Origin: Rhizophagus irregularis
Lineage: Eukaryota > Glomeromycota > Glomeromycetes > Glomerales > Glomeraceae
DNA: 64,000 bases
Assembly (NCBI RefSeq): GCF_026210795.1
Contig: NC_089448.1
Coordinates: 2,170,001 to 2,234,000 of the forward strand
Direction: 5' to 3'
Part shown: piece after piece, positions 1 to 12,096 of the stretch
How positions within the stretch are numbered: the first letter of the stretch is position 1
How the letters are laid out: every line of letters starts with the position of its first letter
The notes under the pieces: model-generated
Database searches by the model: none
The model's input: the letters and a program-made list of their open reading frames with translations, nothing else
Told to the model about the DNA's origin: nothing
Position numbers and translations under genes: made by a program

Positions 1-874
1 TGCTGATGAGGTAAAGAGAATTAGAGGAAGACGGGAAGCGTTTATTTTTAATTTTCTAAATTTTTCTATTTTTAGAACATTTACGGCATTAAGATTGCGA
101 CATTAAGGATATTACGGCAGAATTTGATTTGTATATGCGAAATTTATATTTTTTCAAAGCCGTTTAATGTTTATTATTTATTTATTAATTACTGTTCATA
201 AAAAAATTTCATTTTATTCATGATTTAGAACAACAAACTTACGTACAATTGGATTTAGAATAGAATACTTTTTTTCTTAATTAGAGTTGAGTTTTTATGA
301 TTTATTTGCGACATTGAAAATAAAAATTAATTTGATCTTTAAATACAATTTTACGACATGTTAAATATACCTTTATATAAATCAAATGCAATATTACGAT
401 ATGTTAAATATAACTTGTATATAAATTAAATGCAACTTCACGATATGTTAACTATAAAGTAAACGCAAATTTACGATACATTAAATATGACTTTTATATG
501 CATTAAATATAACTTTTATATATATTAAATACAACTTTAATATATTTCTAATATATATGTGACTAATCCCGATACGATATTTGTACGACCCAGTTAAATC
601 AGGTGACGATCTCCTTAATATGCATCAACTTTATACATACGATTGACTTGAACGATGTGAGACCATATCGTGACCAAACCTTGTTATAAGGTTTATGATA
701 AAATTTCGACTTGGTCACGATATGGTTTCGATTTTAAAAATTTCTGCAATGAATGCTACTATTTAATAAAATTAACCCCTTTGACTGTTCTGATTAATCA
801 TTTTCATTCTTAATTGATGACCTACAAAAGAATTTTTTAAAATATTAATAATTATTTTTTAATAAAAAAAAGAC
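1..874. repeat. AT-rich downstream flank with diverged tandem repeat and a hairpin
   Basis: No gene is visible. About 350-545 holds four to five diverged copies of a 50-60 bp unit built around 'TACGATATGTTAAATATAAC' and 'TATATAAATTAAATGCAA'. At 662-677 and 711-726 a perfect 16-bp inverted repeat (ACCATATCGTGACCAA and its complement) surrounds a 33-nt loop. This is the 3' flank of the kinase gene that ends at 875, so the hairpin could be a small inverted-repeat element or a transcript-end structure. The sequence does not decide between these. Confidence 0.5.
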
Positions 875-3800
875 TTAAATGAATATAACATACTTTGTAA
901 AATCAATCATTACTGAATTATTATCACACTTTAAAAGATCTTTTGTATAAGGATTAAGTAAACGAGATGTATAATATGCTTCTGGATGAGTAGTTAACTG
1001 AATATTTTCAGTAGATGAAGGATTTGCCCTTATATATTCTTCTGATTCATCAAATTGCTTTCTAATTTCCTTATCTCCGTTATATACATTATATGAATTA
1101 TTATAAGAATTACAAAAAAGTTGAATCAACTCTTCCACTTTAACAGCATCTGGTCTATTCTTAGGATTTGGATCCCAACACTTTTTCATTAAGTCATTAT
1201 AACATTTTGGTATTTCTGACTCATTTATTTCGGGTCTAATTCCATTACATATACTTGATGCTAGATATTGATCATGTGCATAATTGGCAAAAGGTTGTCT
1301 TTTGGTTGCCACAAAATACATGACCATACCAAAACTATATATGTCTGCCGCTTGAGTATAAGTATTTCCTCTTAATACTTCGGGAGCTACATAGGGCATA
1401 ACTCCATAAATTTTTGTTTTATCTACATTACAAACTTCTCCACATGATCCCATATCTGAAATATATACAGTACAAGTACCACTACATAATATATTTCCTA
1501 TATGAAAATCACGATGAACCATCTGATTTTCATGAATTTTTTTAAGTCCATTAATAATTCCAATTAATAGTTCCAATTTATCTGGCCAATGATAAATCTT
1601 ATTAATGTACTCATTTAAGTTTCCTTCATTTGCATATTCAAGAACTAATATATAATTTCCTGTCTCTGGATTTTGAGATATCCCATATATTGGAAGAATA
1701 TGATTATTATTATTAAAGCATTCTTCAATTGAATATGATTTAGCCTATTAATATTGTAAAAAGGAAATTATTTATACATTAAAAAAGATGATAAAAGATT
1801 ATGAATAAATTTTATACCTCATTTAAAAATTCATTAGTAATATTTTGTGAGTCGTATAAACATTTTAAAGCGACTGTTAAACGATTTGGATTTTTGTATC
1901 TTTTATATTCCTTTTCAGAAGCATTATAATGCAATATATCATCTTTCCATTTTGCTGAATATACTGTGGCAAACCCACCTGTTCCTATTTCCTTAATATT
2001 ATCAAACTGGTTGTAAGGTATCCATTCAACTATTATATTATTAATACCATTAATCTTTAATTGCATTTCTTGAATGAAATTATCAATCTTTTCATTTTCA
2101 CTGGTCCAGTTTACAAAATTTTCTTTTAAATTATTTATTTGACATGGTTTACACCACTTCTTTTTTATATCTGTATATATTTCACCACATTTTTCACAAT
2201 ATCCATCTTGAAGCACTAAAATATAATCATTTGTACTTGGATTTTGAGATATGCCATATATTGAAGGAAGATTATCAGAATTTTTAATTGAATATGATTT
2301 AGCCTATTAATAAAAAAATATTAATACTACATTAATAAAAAGCATTTAAATTATGAAAATCATATACCTCACTTAAAATTTCATTTGTAATATTTTGTGA
2401 ATTATATATGCATTTTAAAATAACTCTTTCATTATTCGTTCTTATATATCCTTTTATAAATATAGCATCATCAAATTCCAATGGACCATCCTTCCATATT
2501 GCTAAATGTAATGTTCCAAACCTATCTTTTCTTATTTCTTTAATATATTCAAACTGATGGTATGGCACCCATTCAACTACTGTATCATTATAATTATCAA
2601 TTTGTAAATGCATTTCTTGAGTATAATTATCAATTTTCTCATTTCCACTGGTCCAATTTTCAAAAAATTCTCTTAAATAATTTATTTGACATAATTTACA
2701 CCATTCATATTCTGGATTTGTATACTGGTTACCACAATTTTGACAAAATATATTTACAGAAACTATAATATAATCATTTGTATCTGGATTTTGAGATATT
2801 CCACATTTATTAGAATATGATTTAACCTGTTAAGGGTAAGAAATATTTTTTACTATATTAAAATATTGAATTAAATTTACATAAAAATTTTATACCTTAT
2901 TTAAAAATTCATCAATATTATTTTGTGAATTATATAAATGTTTTAAAGAAACTTCAACATTGTCCTTCCATGTGGCTAAATGTAATGTTCCGAATTCATC
3001 TTTGTTTATTTGCTTAATATCATTAAACTGATTATATGGTATCCATTCGAATATTGTTCCACCAAACCAACCCATTTTTAATTGCATTTCTTGATGAATA
3101 AAATTATCAATTTTCTCATTTCCACTAGTCCAGTTCACAAAATTTTCTTTTAAATCATTTATTTGACATAATTTACATAACTTATTTTTCGGTTCACTAT
3201 ATGATATATATAGTATTTTACCACATCTTTCACAATATACTTCTTGAAGTACCATAATATAATCATTTGTATTTGGATTTTGAGATATACCATATATTTT
3301 AATATTATATTTATTAAAATAATATGATTTAACCTTATTAAATATAAAAAAAATTATTATTACATTAAACATATATACAAGAATTATATAAAAATTAGCA
3401 TACCTCATTCAAGAATTCATCAATAATATTTTGAGAGTTATATATACATTTTAAAATAACCTTCTTATTATTAATTCTTATATATAAATTTTTATATTTA
3501 TCATATCTTAATTGGCCATCTTTCCATAATGCTAAATGTAACATTTCAAACCCATTATTTTCAATTTTATTAACCTCATCAAATTGATCATATGGTATCC
3601 ATTCAAGTACTATATCATAACAACGATCAATTTTTGATTGCATTTCTTGAATAAAATTATCAATTTTCTCATTCCCACTTTTTATACAAACTTTTTTCAA
3701 TTCATTCATTTGACATGGTTTACACCATTTATGATATATTTGTGTATATTGATTACCACATTCTTTACAATATTCATCTCCTAAAATCATGATATAATCT

Positions 3801-5437
3801 TTTGTATTTGGATCTTGAGATATTCCATATATTTTAAGAGTATCACCAGAAAATTTTTTAATTGAATATGAATTGATCTATTAGTCAAATATAGTAAGAA
3901 AATCATTATTATATTTAAAAAAATTATTTAAAAAGAAACTTCATACCTCATTAATATTCTGTAAATATTTTAAAGTAACTTTCTTATAATTATTGTATGA
4001 TTTCCGCTTATATGTCTCTTTATTGTCTTTATAATATAATGGACCATCCTTCCATATTGCTAAATAAATTGTAACAAAACCATCTTTTCTTATTTCTTCA
4101 ATATGATCAAATTGATTAAACGGTATCCATTCAAATATTATATCATCACATTCATCAATCTTTAATTGCATTTTTTGAACAATATCATCTATTTCTTCAT
4201 TTCCACTTTTTATACAAATTTTGTTCAATTCATTTATTGAACATTGTTTACACCACTTACGTTTCATAAAACTCACATACTTATATATAGAATATTTATC
4301 ACCACATTTTTTACAACATGCATCTTTAATAACAATAATATAATCCTTTGTATTTGGATTTTGAGATATTCCATATATTTTAAAAATATCTCCATATTTA
4401 TTGAAGGAATCAGTAGGAATAATAGAGCATAATTTAACCTATTAAAATAAACAAATTTATTAGTCTAAAGAATTTAAATTGAATTTAAACAAAGATTCAT
4501 ACCTCATTTGAAAATTCATCAATGATATTTTGTGAGTTGGATAAAATTTTTAAAGCTACCTTTATATTATTAATTCTTATATATTCCTTTTTATAATGAT
4601 CATATTCTAATGGACCATCCTTCCATACTGCTAAATGTACTGTAACAAAATCACTTTTATCTATTTCTTTAATGATATCAAACTGATTATATGGTATCCA
4701 TTCAAATATTATATCATTATAACAATTAATTTTTAATTGTATTTTTTGAATAAAATTATCAATTTTTTCATTTTCACTATTTTCACTAATCCAGTTTCCT
4801 AAATTTTCTTTTAAATTAGTTATTTGACATGGTTTACACCACTTCTTTTTTATATCTGTATATATTTCACCGCACTTTTCACAATATCCATCTTGAAAAA
4901 CCATGATATAATCTTTTGTTTCTATATTTTGGGATATTCCATATATATAAGGAATATCAATACCATATCTTTTAATTGAAGATGACTTAACCTATTAAAT
5001 ATAGTAAGAAAATCATTATTATACTAAAAAAAAAAGTATTTAAAAAAGAAATTTCATACCTCATTTAAAAATTCATTGGTAATATTTTGTGAATTATACA
5101 AATATTTTAAAATAACTTTTTTATTTGGACATGTTTTTTTATATATCTGTTCATATTCATCATAATATAATGGACCATCTTTCCATATTGCTAAATTTAC
5201 TGTAGCTTTACCTATTTCTTTAATAATTTCAAGCTGATCATATGGTATCCATTCAAATACTGTACTATAATAATTAATTTTTAATTGCATTTCTTGAACA
5301 AGATTGTCGATTTTTTCATTTTCGCTAGTCCAGTTTCTAAAATTTTCTTTCAAATTATTTATTTGACATGGACCACACCATTCATGTTGACATTCCTTGT
5401 CACATTTTTTACACAGACTTATATTTACATCATACAT
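875..5437 (-). CDS. TKL-type protein kinase gene with seven tandem zinc-ribbon/N-lobe modules and one C-lobe
   Basis: I predict eight exons (minus): 5437-5060, 4991-4503, 4438-3947, 3877-3404, 3333-2896, 2826-2368, 2303-1818 and 1744-875. Introns are 64-73 nt with GTAT donors and AG acceptors. Every intron is phase 0 and every coding exon is a multiple of three, giving about 1361 residues. Exon 1 starts at an ATG and carries a CxxC..CxxC zinc ribbon, an 'NWTS.NEKIDN' linker, 'EWIPYDQ', and an N-lobe start with its beta-3 Lys. Exons 2-7 each run from alpha-C ('KSYS..IYGISQNP.T.DYI') straight into a new zinc ribbon and a new N-lobe start. Only exon 7 keeps a good glycine loop (IGTGGF). Exon 8 supplies the catalytic lobe: HRDFHIGN (D about 1151), DMG in place of DFG (D about 1169), and APE (about 1194). 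The family resembles the expanded Glomeromycotina TKL-like kinases. One long transcript, or alternative use of exons 2-7, are both possible. Confidence 0.8.
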
Positions 5438-6035
5438 ACTTGAATAATTTTTTAAGGAAAATGCGTCAAAATTTTAAATTAGTGATCAGCATATTATGGT
5501 TACATATAATTGACATTATTTTACACAAGGCACAAGGGTGTTGCTATACTGTATACTGTACACAACATAACAGTAATACAAAACTTTATTATTAATACAG
5601 TTTTAAAGATAAGGTATTACGGTACAATTATTATGATTTATGAGAACAAATAAAAAATTATAGTGCATTTTTTTATTATAAATTAAAAACTAATTTATTG
5701 TTATAGTTATTTGTACAGGGTAGTCTGACACAAAATGTATTAACAAACAAGATTGTCGATAAGGGTTTTACGAGATTTACGTGCAAACAAAAAAGTTTAT
5801 GACGTTGTAGCACTATTTAAAGAATTTGGTACGAGACTTTTTGTCATATTATTGAGCGGTATTTTTATTAGAGTTAGCCTGTAAAATAATTTATTAATTA
5901 GCAGGCATTATATATATTATTTATTTATTAATGATATTTGACATCTGAGGTAAATAATATAACTACATAATACAAATATAATAGAATTTAATAGGTTGAT
6001 AATTTACATAAAATTAGCATCAAGATAGTAGATAA
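5438..6035. other. AT-rich upstream region of the kinase gene, no gene seen
   Basis: This stretch lies 5' of the kinase start codon and ends at the retroelement target duplication. It contains only short AT-rich reading frames and no recognisable motif or repeat, so the kinase promoter presumably lies here. Confidence 0.4.
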
Positions 6036-8324
6036 TAAGTCAATTTTATTCTTTTTTTTTTTTTTTTAAATAGTAACGCGCTTTATTAATTATTTAAATT
6101 TGATACAAATTACATAATTAATCATTAAAACACTTAGAGCTTATCGAAGTTATCTTCTCAAAACCCTATAACTAAGTATTTTAAAAAAAAAACAAAATTT
6201 CTAAACTAAACTATTCTAAATTGTATCTAATCTAAAAAATTACATATTCTAACTGTTGTATCCCATGTATTTTTAATACTATTTCGATCCTGTTAATTTT
6301 TCTAACGTTACTAAACTAATTTTTTTATTAAATCTTTTTTATTTAATTTTTCTATATTTTCTTCTGTTTTTATTTTTTTAATTTTTTCCGTCCCGTCTTC
6401 TAATTTTTCATTTAATCTTTCCCTTTTTTTCCTAAGATCTAATTTTTGTATATTCACTTTATCTTCTAGTCTTTTTATTTCTTCACATCGTGGTATCCAT
6501 ATTCTCTTCTTTATTTCGTCATAAGTAAAATTCCAAAGCTTTTTTATTAAGACTTTCTCCTCCTTCTTGTTTGTTAAGCTATTAAACTTCTCATTGTATA
6601 CTCCTCTAACCCAAATCTTGCTTTTACCTCTCAAAATAATCAACTTTCTAGAATTCTTATAAATTTTATAAATTCAAAATTATAATTCCTCAAAATTTCT
6701 ACTTCCTCATTTTGATTAAGATCTTTCAAAGTTTTTTCAAAACGATAAATTGATTCTGTACAATTTTGTTAATCGTGAATTCGTTATCTTCACACAACCA
6801 TATACAGTATGTTCCCAATCTTCCTTTGCTTCTTTTCCACATCTTTTACACCAATCATTTTCCATTTTGTTAGTATTTCTTTTATATAAGACGTTGTAAG
6901 TAGGTTGTTCTTTCAATAAGTTCTTTATACGATAAGATCTTTCTTTCGTGTCCTTATCGTTACATTGCCTTTGTGAAAAATTGATCCTATTACTAACAAA
7001 TTCTAAGGTAGATTTCCAATCGAATTCTTGTTTAAAATTGTACATGAATAAATCGTTTAACTTTTCACTGTTGAGGATTTCATTTTTCCATATCGCGTTC
7101 GTTATTTTTTTCCGCCAGCCTCTATATCCTCCTGCAATTATTCTGTTGTTCTAAATTAAGTTATATTCATTTGTAATCAGAGCTTCATCAATTAACTCAA
7201 CCCCATATTTAATCGCCTTCACTAATTCTTTATCTTTTAACATTTCTCTCACTTTTTTCTTTAAATTCGTCAATATTTTATATTCTTTTTCATCGCTATC
7301 CACTATTTGAATCCCATTCTTTTCCAAAAATTGATCTATAAACAATAATTCTAGGTAAAATTCGTTGTCTATCTTTCGTCTGTTACTTAGATTGTTAATG
7401 AATTCAAATAATAATTTTTTAATATTTTCATTTACACCTAAAATTATTTCACTATTTATATTACAGAAAATTAATAATCCGATTATGATACTTCTTAATA
7501 TAATTTGAATTCATTTTCGTTAGTACATTCATATTTTGCTAAAAACATTATCTCTTTATTGAGATCTTCCTCACTTCCTAAATCTTTTATTATCCATATA
7601 ATATTATAATTATATGTTCTCTTCCCCTTGTCGTTAACTATAGATTTAGTCTTAACTATATCTATTGCTAGATAAAATCTTCTCTTTTCTCCATAAGTGT
7701 TATCACTATTTTCGAATATACTATTTTTAATTAAAGTAATGAATTCTTCTTCAGTTTTTATCAGATTATCAATTATTTCTATCCTTTCATTATATATAAT
7801 ATCTCTTCTATCCTCTTGCGTATATTTCTTAACCAAGTATTTTTTTAATAATATTATTTAAAGTCTCATATGGTTTAATTAAATTTTCTTCTTTTCGTCT
7901 TTCAATTTTCCTACTGAATTCACCTTCTAAGTAAATTAAACATTCGTTCGTTCCTTTTTTCTTGCTAATATTTTTACTACATCCTTCGCATTTTTTCAAA
8001 AAAGGTGAATTGTTTATATCTATTTCCTCTCCTTCTATCACTAAATGTATTCTTATTCTTTTGTGATTCTTACTTTGTGATCTTTTTTTACGCTAAAAAT
8101 TGGAAAGTTATTAACATCATTCCAAGTAATTATACTATTTTTCTCTTGTCTTTCGTTTTCATCAAAATAATTAACGTGTATTTTACTTTTTTCTACTTGT
8201 CCTATATTTTCTTTTTTTATCTTTCTTACGCTTCCACTTTGGTCTTCTAATACTTCTTTTCAATATCTTTAAACCAAATTGGTATTTTTCCTTTCGTATT
8301 CATACCTTTAAGTCAATTTTATTC
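6036..8324 (-). mobile_element. 5'-truncated non-LTR (LINE-type) retrotransposon with poly(A) and 16-bp target duplication
   Basis: The body (6052-8308) ends on the minus strand in an A tract (T run at about 6052-6067). It is bracketed by a perfect 16-bp direct repeat, TAAGTCAATTTTATTC, at 6036-6051 and 8309-8324, the hallmark of target-primed reverse transcription. The minus-strand frames are fragmented: about 8300-8050 ('KGKIPIWFKDIE', then 'NYFDENERQ'), 8041-7829, 7836-7495, 7345-7151, 7045-6737 and 6643-6311. The 7045-6737 piece has a CxxCG..EDWEH..xxC zinc motif of the kind found at the C-terminus of Glomeromycotina LINE proteins, preceded by 'LLKEQPTYNVLYKR'. The last piece is a basic coiled-coil tail. 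No reverse transcriptase core is present, so only the 3' part was copied. Stops and frameshifts make it non-functional. Confidence 0.8.
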
Positions 8325-8453
8325 CCAGAATTGAAATTGTTAAGTTGGCTTATATGGTGTATTTGATGGATGGTAGATCACATAAAAAGTATGGCGTAAA
8401 TGATAAATTCGAAATCAAATTTTTTAAATAAAATTTTATAGAAGTTTGCTATT

Positions 8454-9749
8454 TACCACCACTGGTGGTCAGCACCAGTATCATGTGATTATAATTAATT
8501 AATGAAACTTAATTATTTTATTTGTGTAATTTTTTTATACGACCGACTAAAAAATAAAAAATTGCGTACACCTTTAATTTTTAAGAACACCCCAGTCAAA
8601 TAAATAATAATGGCAAAAAGAGTATAAGGAATAAGAAAGAACAAAAATAGTAATAAGAATAGGATGAAATGATAATGGAAAAAGAACAATAGGAGACGAA
8701 ATAACAATGAAAAGAAAAGTATAGGATGAAATGATGAAGAAAAAGCAATATAGAATGAAGTGATGATAGAGAAAAAATGATATAGGACATGATGGTGATG
8801 AAAGAAAATTATAAAGTGATATAGAACGAAATGGTGATGAAAGGAATGGTATGAGGACGAAATTATAATGATGAAGTGATATAAACCGAAATGGTAATGG
8901 AAAAGAATAATAGGAGATGATTCAGACGAAATAGCAATGAAAGAACAGTATATATGGGATGAAATGATGATGAAAAGCAATATAAAATGAAATGATGATA
9001 GAAAAATAGGAGACAAAAAGGTGATTAAAGGAACGGTATGGATTGAAATGATGATGAAAACGTGATATAGAACGAAATGGGGATAGAAAAAAATGATAAA
9101 GACGAAATGGAATGAAATGATGATACAGAACAAAATTGTAATGAAAAAATGATATAGGATGAAATAGAGATGAAAAAATAATGTGGAACGAAATGGAGAT
9201 GGTAAAAGAATGATAGGAGATGAAATGGTAAAGAAAGAAACAATAGGCATAATAGGAAAGAAAAAAAACCATAAAGCCCAAAAAAGAAGTGAAAGTCCGA
9301 CCAAAAAAAGAAAGATATATAGTTAGTTAAAGAAAATTAAGTCCCAATCCCAAAAGACCAAAAATGAACTTACTATTTATAAGGATACTGGTGCCAAAGT
9401 TTTAAAGCCGTTAAAATGTGGAAAGAACTACTTACAAATAGTGACGAAGTGGTGAAGTGGAACGAAATGGAGGTAGAAGTGATGAAGTGGAATGAAATGG
9501 AGGTGAAAGAACGAAATGAAAGCAGAAGTGACAAAGTGGAACGAAAAGAAGAGAGAATAGTTAATATTAATAAAGGAAAAAAGACATACACAACGTTAAA
9601 AAATATGTATAACTTACTGAAAGCAAAGGAAGCAACTACAAAAAAAATAAAATCGCGTAAAAAAAACAAAAAATAAACTAATAAATCTGATGAGTGACGC
9701 AATAACAAATAGAAACACGTGACACTGGTGCTGAACACCACTGGTGTTA
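8454..9749. mobile_element. Non-autonomous element with about 35-bp terminal inverted repeats and purine-rich interior
   Basis: Positions 8454-8488 and 9715-9749 are inverted copies matching at about 29 of 35 positions. Each contains a nested palindrome of the form ACACCACTGGTGT and the motif CAGCACCAGT. The interior (about 8590-9600) is a degenerate satellite of purine-rich words such as GATGAAATGATGATG, GAACGAAATGG and AGTGGAACGAAATGG. Long open frames on either strand here are low-complexity by-products. I could not identify a clean target duplication, so the superfamily is undetermined. Confidence 0.55.
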
Positions 9750-10566
9750 CGTAGTAATTTTAAATTTTATATATCGATTATAATGACGACTAGTTTTGAT
9801 GTTTCTTGGTCAGTTCTAGGTTTATTTAGAAACTATTTTTTTATTTTTTTGAATCTTTTAGTCGATTTTTCTTTTTTTTGAAATTTGTTATCTGATGACG
9901 AGGAAACGATAAATCAAATATTTATAACAATTAAAACAAAAAGAACCTCAAAATGGCAAAATATTCATTATTATTTAAATAATTGACAAAATCCACTTTA
10001 TTACGTTATTATAAATGACGTAACACATTTCTTTAATATATGACCGTGCCACATTCGGTTACCATATGATGTAATATAAAAATAAATAATAAGCTAAAAT
10101 TTTATTAAAAAATATTATAAAATATCATCACCATTGTTTGAGTGTAACCAACAAAAAAAGCTCAGGCACATGATTCGTGATGTGGCTGTGTTTGATGCAA
10201 TATAAATAAATATTTTTTTCTCGCGTCCACCTATTTCTTTATACATTTTAGTTTTTGGAAACCTTGGAAACCTATATTATATAAATACTGTCTTTAAATA
10301 TTAATATTTTACGTTTCTTTGAACTTTTTAAAGTTTGTTTTAATAAGTATTAAAGTATGGATTTTGTTTTTTATCGCCATAGCGAAATATCGCCACACCC
10401 AAAATATTACATGATAAACAATTTCACGTGATTGATATATTTACATGTTCGAACAATTATTATTTATTAGCATAGCGAAAAAAAACAATATATTATTATA
10501 CACATTATTACAGCAAATAGTACATTAATTATACATTATAATAATATTAATGAATTAGTCATCCAT
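9750..10566. other. AT-rich intergenic region, nothing recognised
   Basis: There is no coding frame with sensible composition and no inverted or tandem repeat that I could see. Several CACGTG/CACGTGA words occur, as they do through much of the window. Confidence 0.4.
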
Positions 10567-11402
10567 TCATTGTTCTTTGCAATTCTTTTGATAATGCCCA
10601 ACTTTCCCACATTTTTTACATCGACGTTGTGTTTTTGTTTTAGAACTAGATATTTCACATGTTGACTTAAATTTTTCGTACCCAATGGTCTCCCTTTTCC
10701 ACGCCATTTCTGTAACAATGGTATTGATGGATCGAAATTCTCCTTGTCACTTGTGTCATCATATTGATAAAATTCTTCAGAGTCCGTTTCATCATCATCA
10801 TTTTTATCATCTGCAAATTCTTGTAGTAAACTGATAAGCTGTTCCGATTTAGAAGTTGTTTGTAAAGCTTTATTTAAGGCTTTCTTATATACACCATGTA
10901 ATTTACCATAAACAATTCTTTGTTCAAGAACTGTTAATCTTTCCTCACAATAATCATTATTGTTTTGATCAAATAAACATAAACTTGATACAAATTCGTC
11001 AGTATTATATTATCGCAAAATAAATAATAAAAATGTTAGTAAATATGACGAAATCTTAACACTAAACTGTAATCCTCTCTAACCCAAACACTAACCCTAA
11101 CTAATCCTAACCCTAACCCTAATCCTAACCAGATCCTAACCCTCTAACCAGACCCTAACCCTAACCCTAATCCTAACCAGACCCTAACCCTAACCCTAAT
11201 CCTAACCAATACCTAACCCTAACCCTAATCCTAACCAGACCCTAACCCTAACCTAACCCTAATCCTAACTCTAATACTAACATGAATTCAAAACAACATA
11301 TTTCATAGCAAAGATACCTGCAGCTGCTAATAAGTTTGATGATCCATCAGTATCGCCAGTACTGTCAGTAGCGTCAGTATAAGCTCGTTCATTTACATTC
11401 AT
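10567..11402 (-). pseudogene. Frameshifted zinc-knuckle (CCHC) gene of the MULE/FAR1-associated type, with a possible first exon
   Basis: Reading minus from about 11010, an open frame gives 'DEFVSSLCLFDQ', 'RIVYGKLHGVYKKALNKAL', an acidic stretch (DDKNDDDETDSEE), then 'DPSIPLLQKWRGKGRPLGTK'. A single frameshift near 10670 moves into 'CEISSSKTKTQRR' and a CCHC knuckle, CKKCGKVGHYQKNC, with a stop at 10569-10567. Known family: R. irregularis MULE/SWIM transposase-like proteins often end with GRPxGTK followed by a zinc knuckle. A plausible first exon is 11402-11318 (MNVNERAYTDATDSTGDTD.. up to a GTATCT donor). An acceptor in the matching phase was not found, so its link to the downstream part is uncertain. 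The intervening stretch holds telomere-like repeats. Confidence 0.55.
11076..11281. repeat. Degenerate interstitial telomere-like array (CCCTAA/TTAGGG)
   Basis: About 200 bp is built from CCCTAA and close variants (CCTAAT, CCAGAC spacers). A higher-order unit of about 30 bp, roughly CCTAACCCTAACCCTAATCC plus a TAACCAGAC-type spacer, is repeated about four to five times. TTAGGG is the usual fungal telomere repeat. The variants and internal position show that this is interstitial and not a chromosome end. Confidence 0.85.
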
Positions 11403-12096
11403 ATTAGAAGTGGTGTTGTTGTAATTAAGGTAGTAGGTTACGGGTAAAAATATCAGTGTTTTTATAAGGAATAGTTAGATAAAAAGAGTAAAAATGAATG
11501 GAATAACTTTATAAATACTTGTGTCGGTTAAAATGCTAAAGGAGGGAAAAAAAGTTTCGTGAGAAAGATAAAAAAGTTTCGTGGGAAGTATAAAAAAAGT
11601 TTAAGGATAAAAAGAAAGCGTGGGAAGAGATTTGATAATCTACTTCATATCACGTGACATATCACATGACAAATGGATACTAGCGATGAATCGCATACGC
11701 GATAAATGATAATTTTCTTAAAGTATTTACCTATATAATAATTTTATATATTTTGGCGTTTTTTGTATAAATAGCACAAACTTGTATATTTTTAGTTAGG
11801 TAAAAACAAAGAAAAAAAATTTTTCATTTCAAATTTTTCTGTATTGTTCAATAAAAATATAATAAAAAAAAAATTTAATTTATTTTTTTTTCAAAATGTT
11901 ACACAAGATCAACCAATCAAATTTAGACGCCACACTTTATATCACGTGCCCGAGCTGGTTATGGTTTATTTAAAGTTTTGTAGATGTTTTTACAATATTA
12001 AACATACAGTATTTTCAACGTAAACAAAAAGTTAACACTAACCTTCTATTTTAACAACTACATGGAGATTGGTACGCCATAATCTAAATCACTTGA
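11403..12096. other. AT-rich intergenic region, nothing recognised
   Basis: No coding frame or repeat is supported. Around 11520-11640 a purine-rich phrase (AAAAAAGTTTCGTG / AAAAGTTTCGTGGGAAG) recurs two to three times. CACGTGACATATCACATGAC lies near 11651. Confidence 0.35.

Noticed and set aside
1-545. Possible promoter or origin in the AT-rich tandem repeat
   Set aside because: The repeat lies on the 3' side of the kinase gene and no functional motif is visible.
8513-9304. Long minus-strand open frame of Phe/Ser/His/Ile residues
   Set aside because: It is the complement of a purine-rich degenerate satellite. Several overlapping frames are open at once and no protein-like composition exists.
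9416-9676. Lys/Glu-rich plus-strand frame
   Set aside because: It arises from the same purine-rich repeat as the neighbouring satellite.
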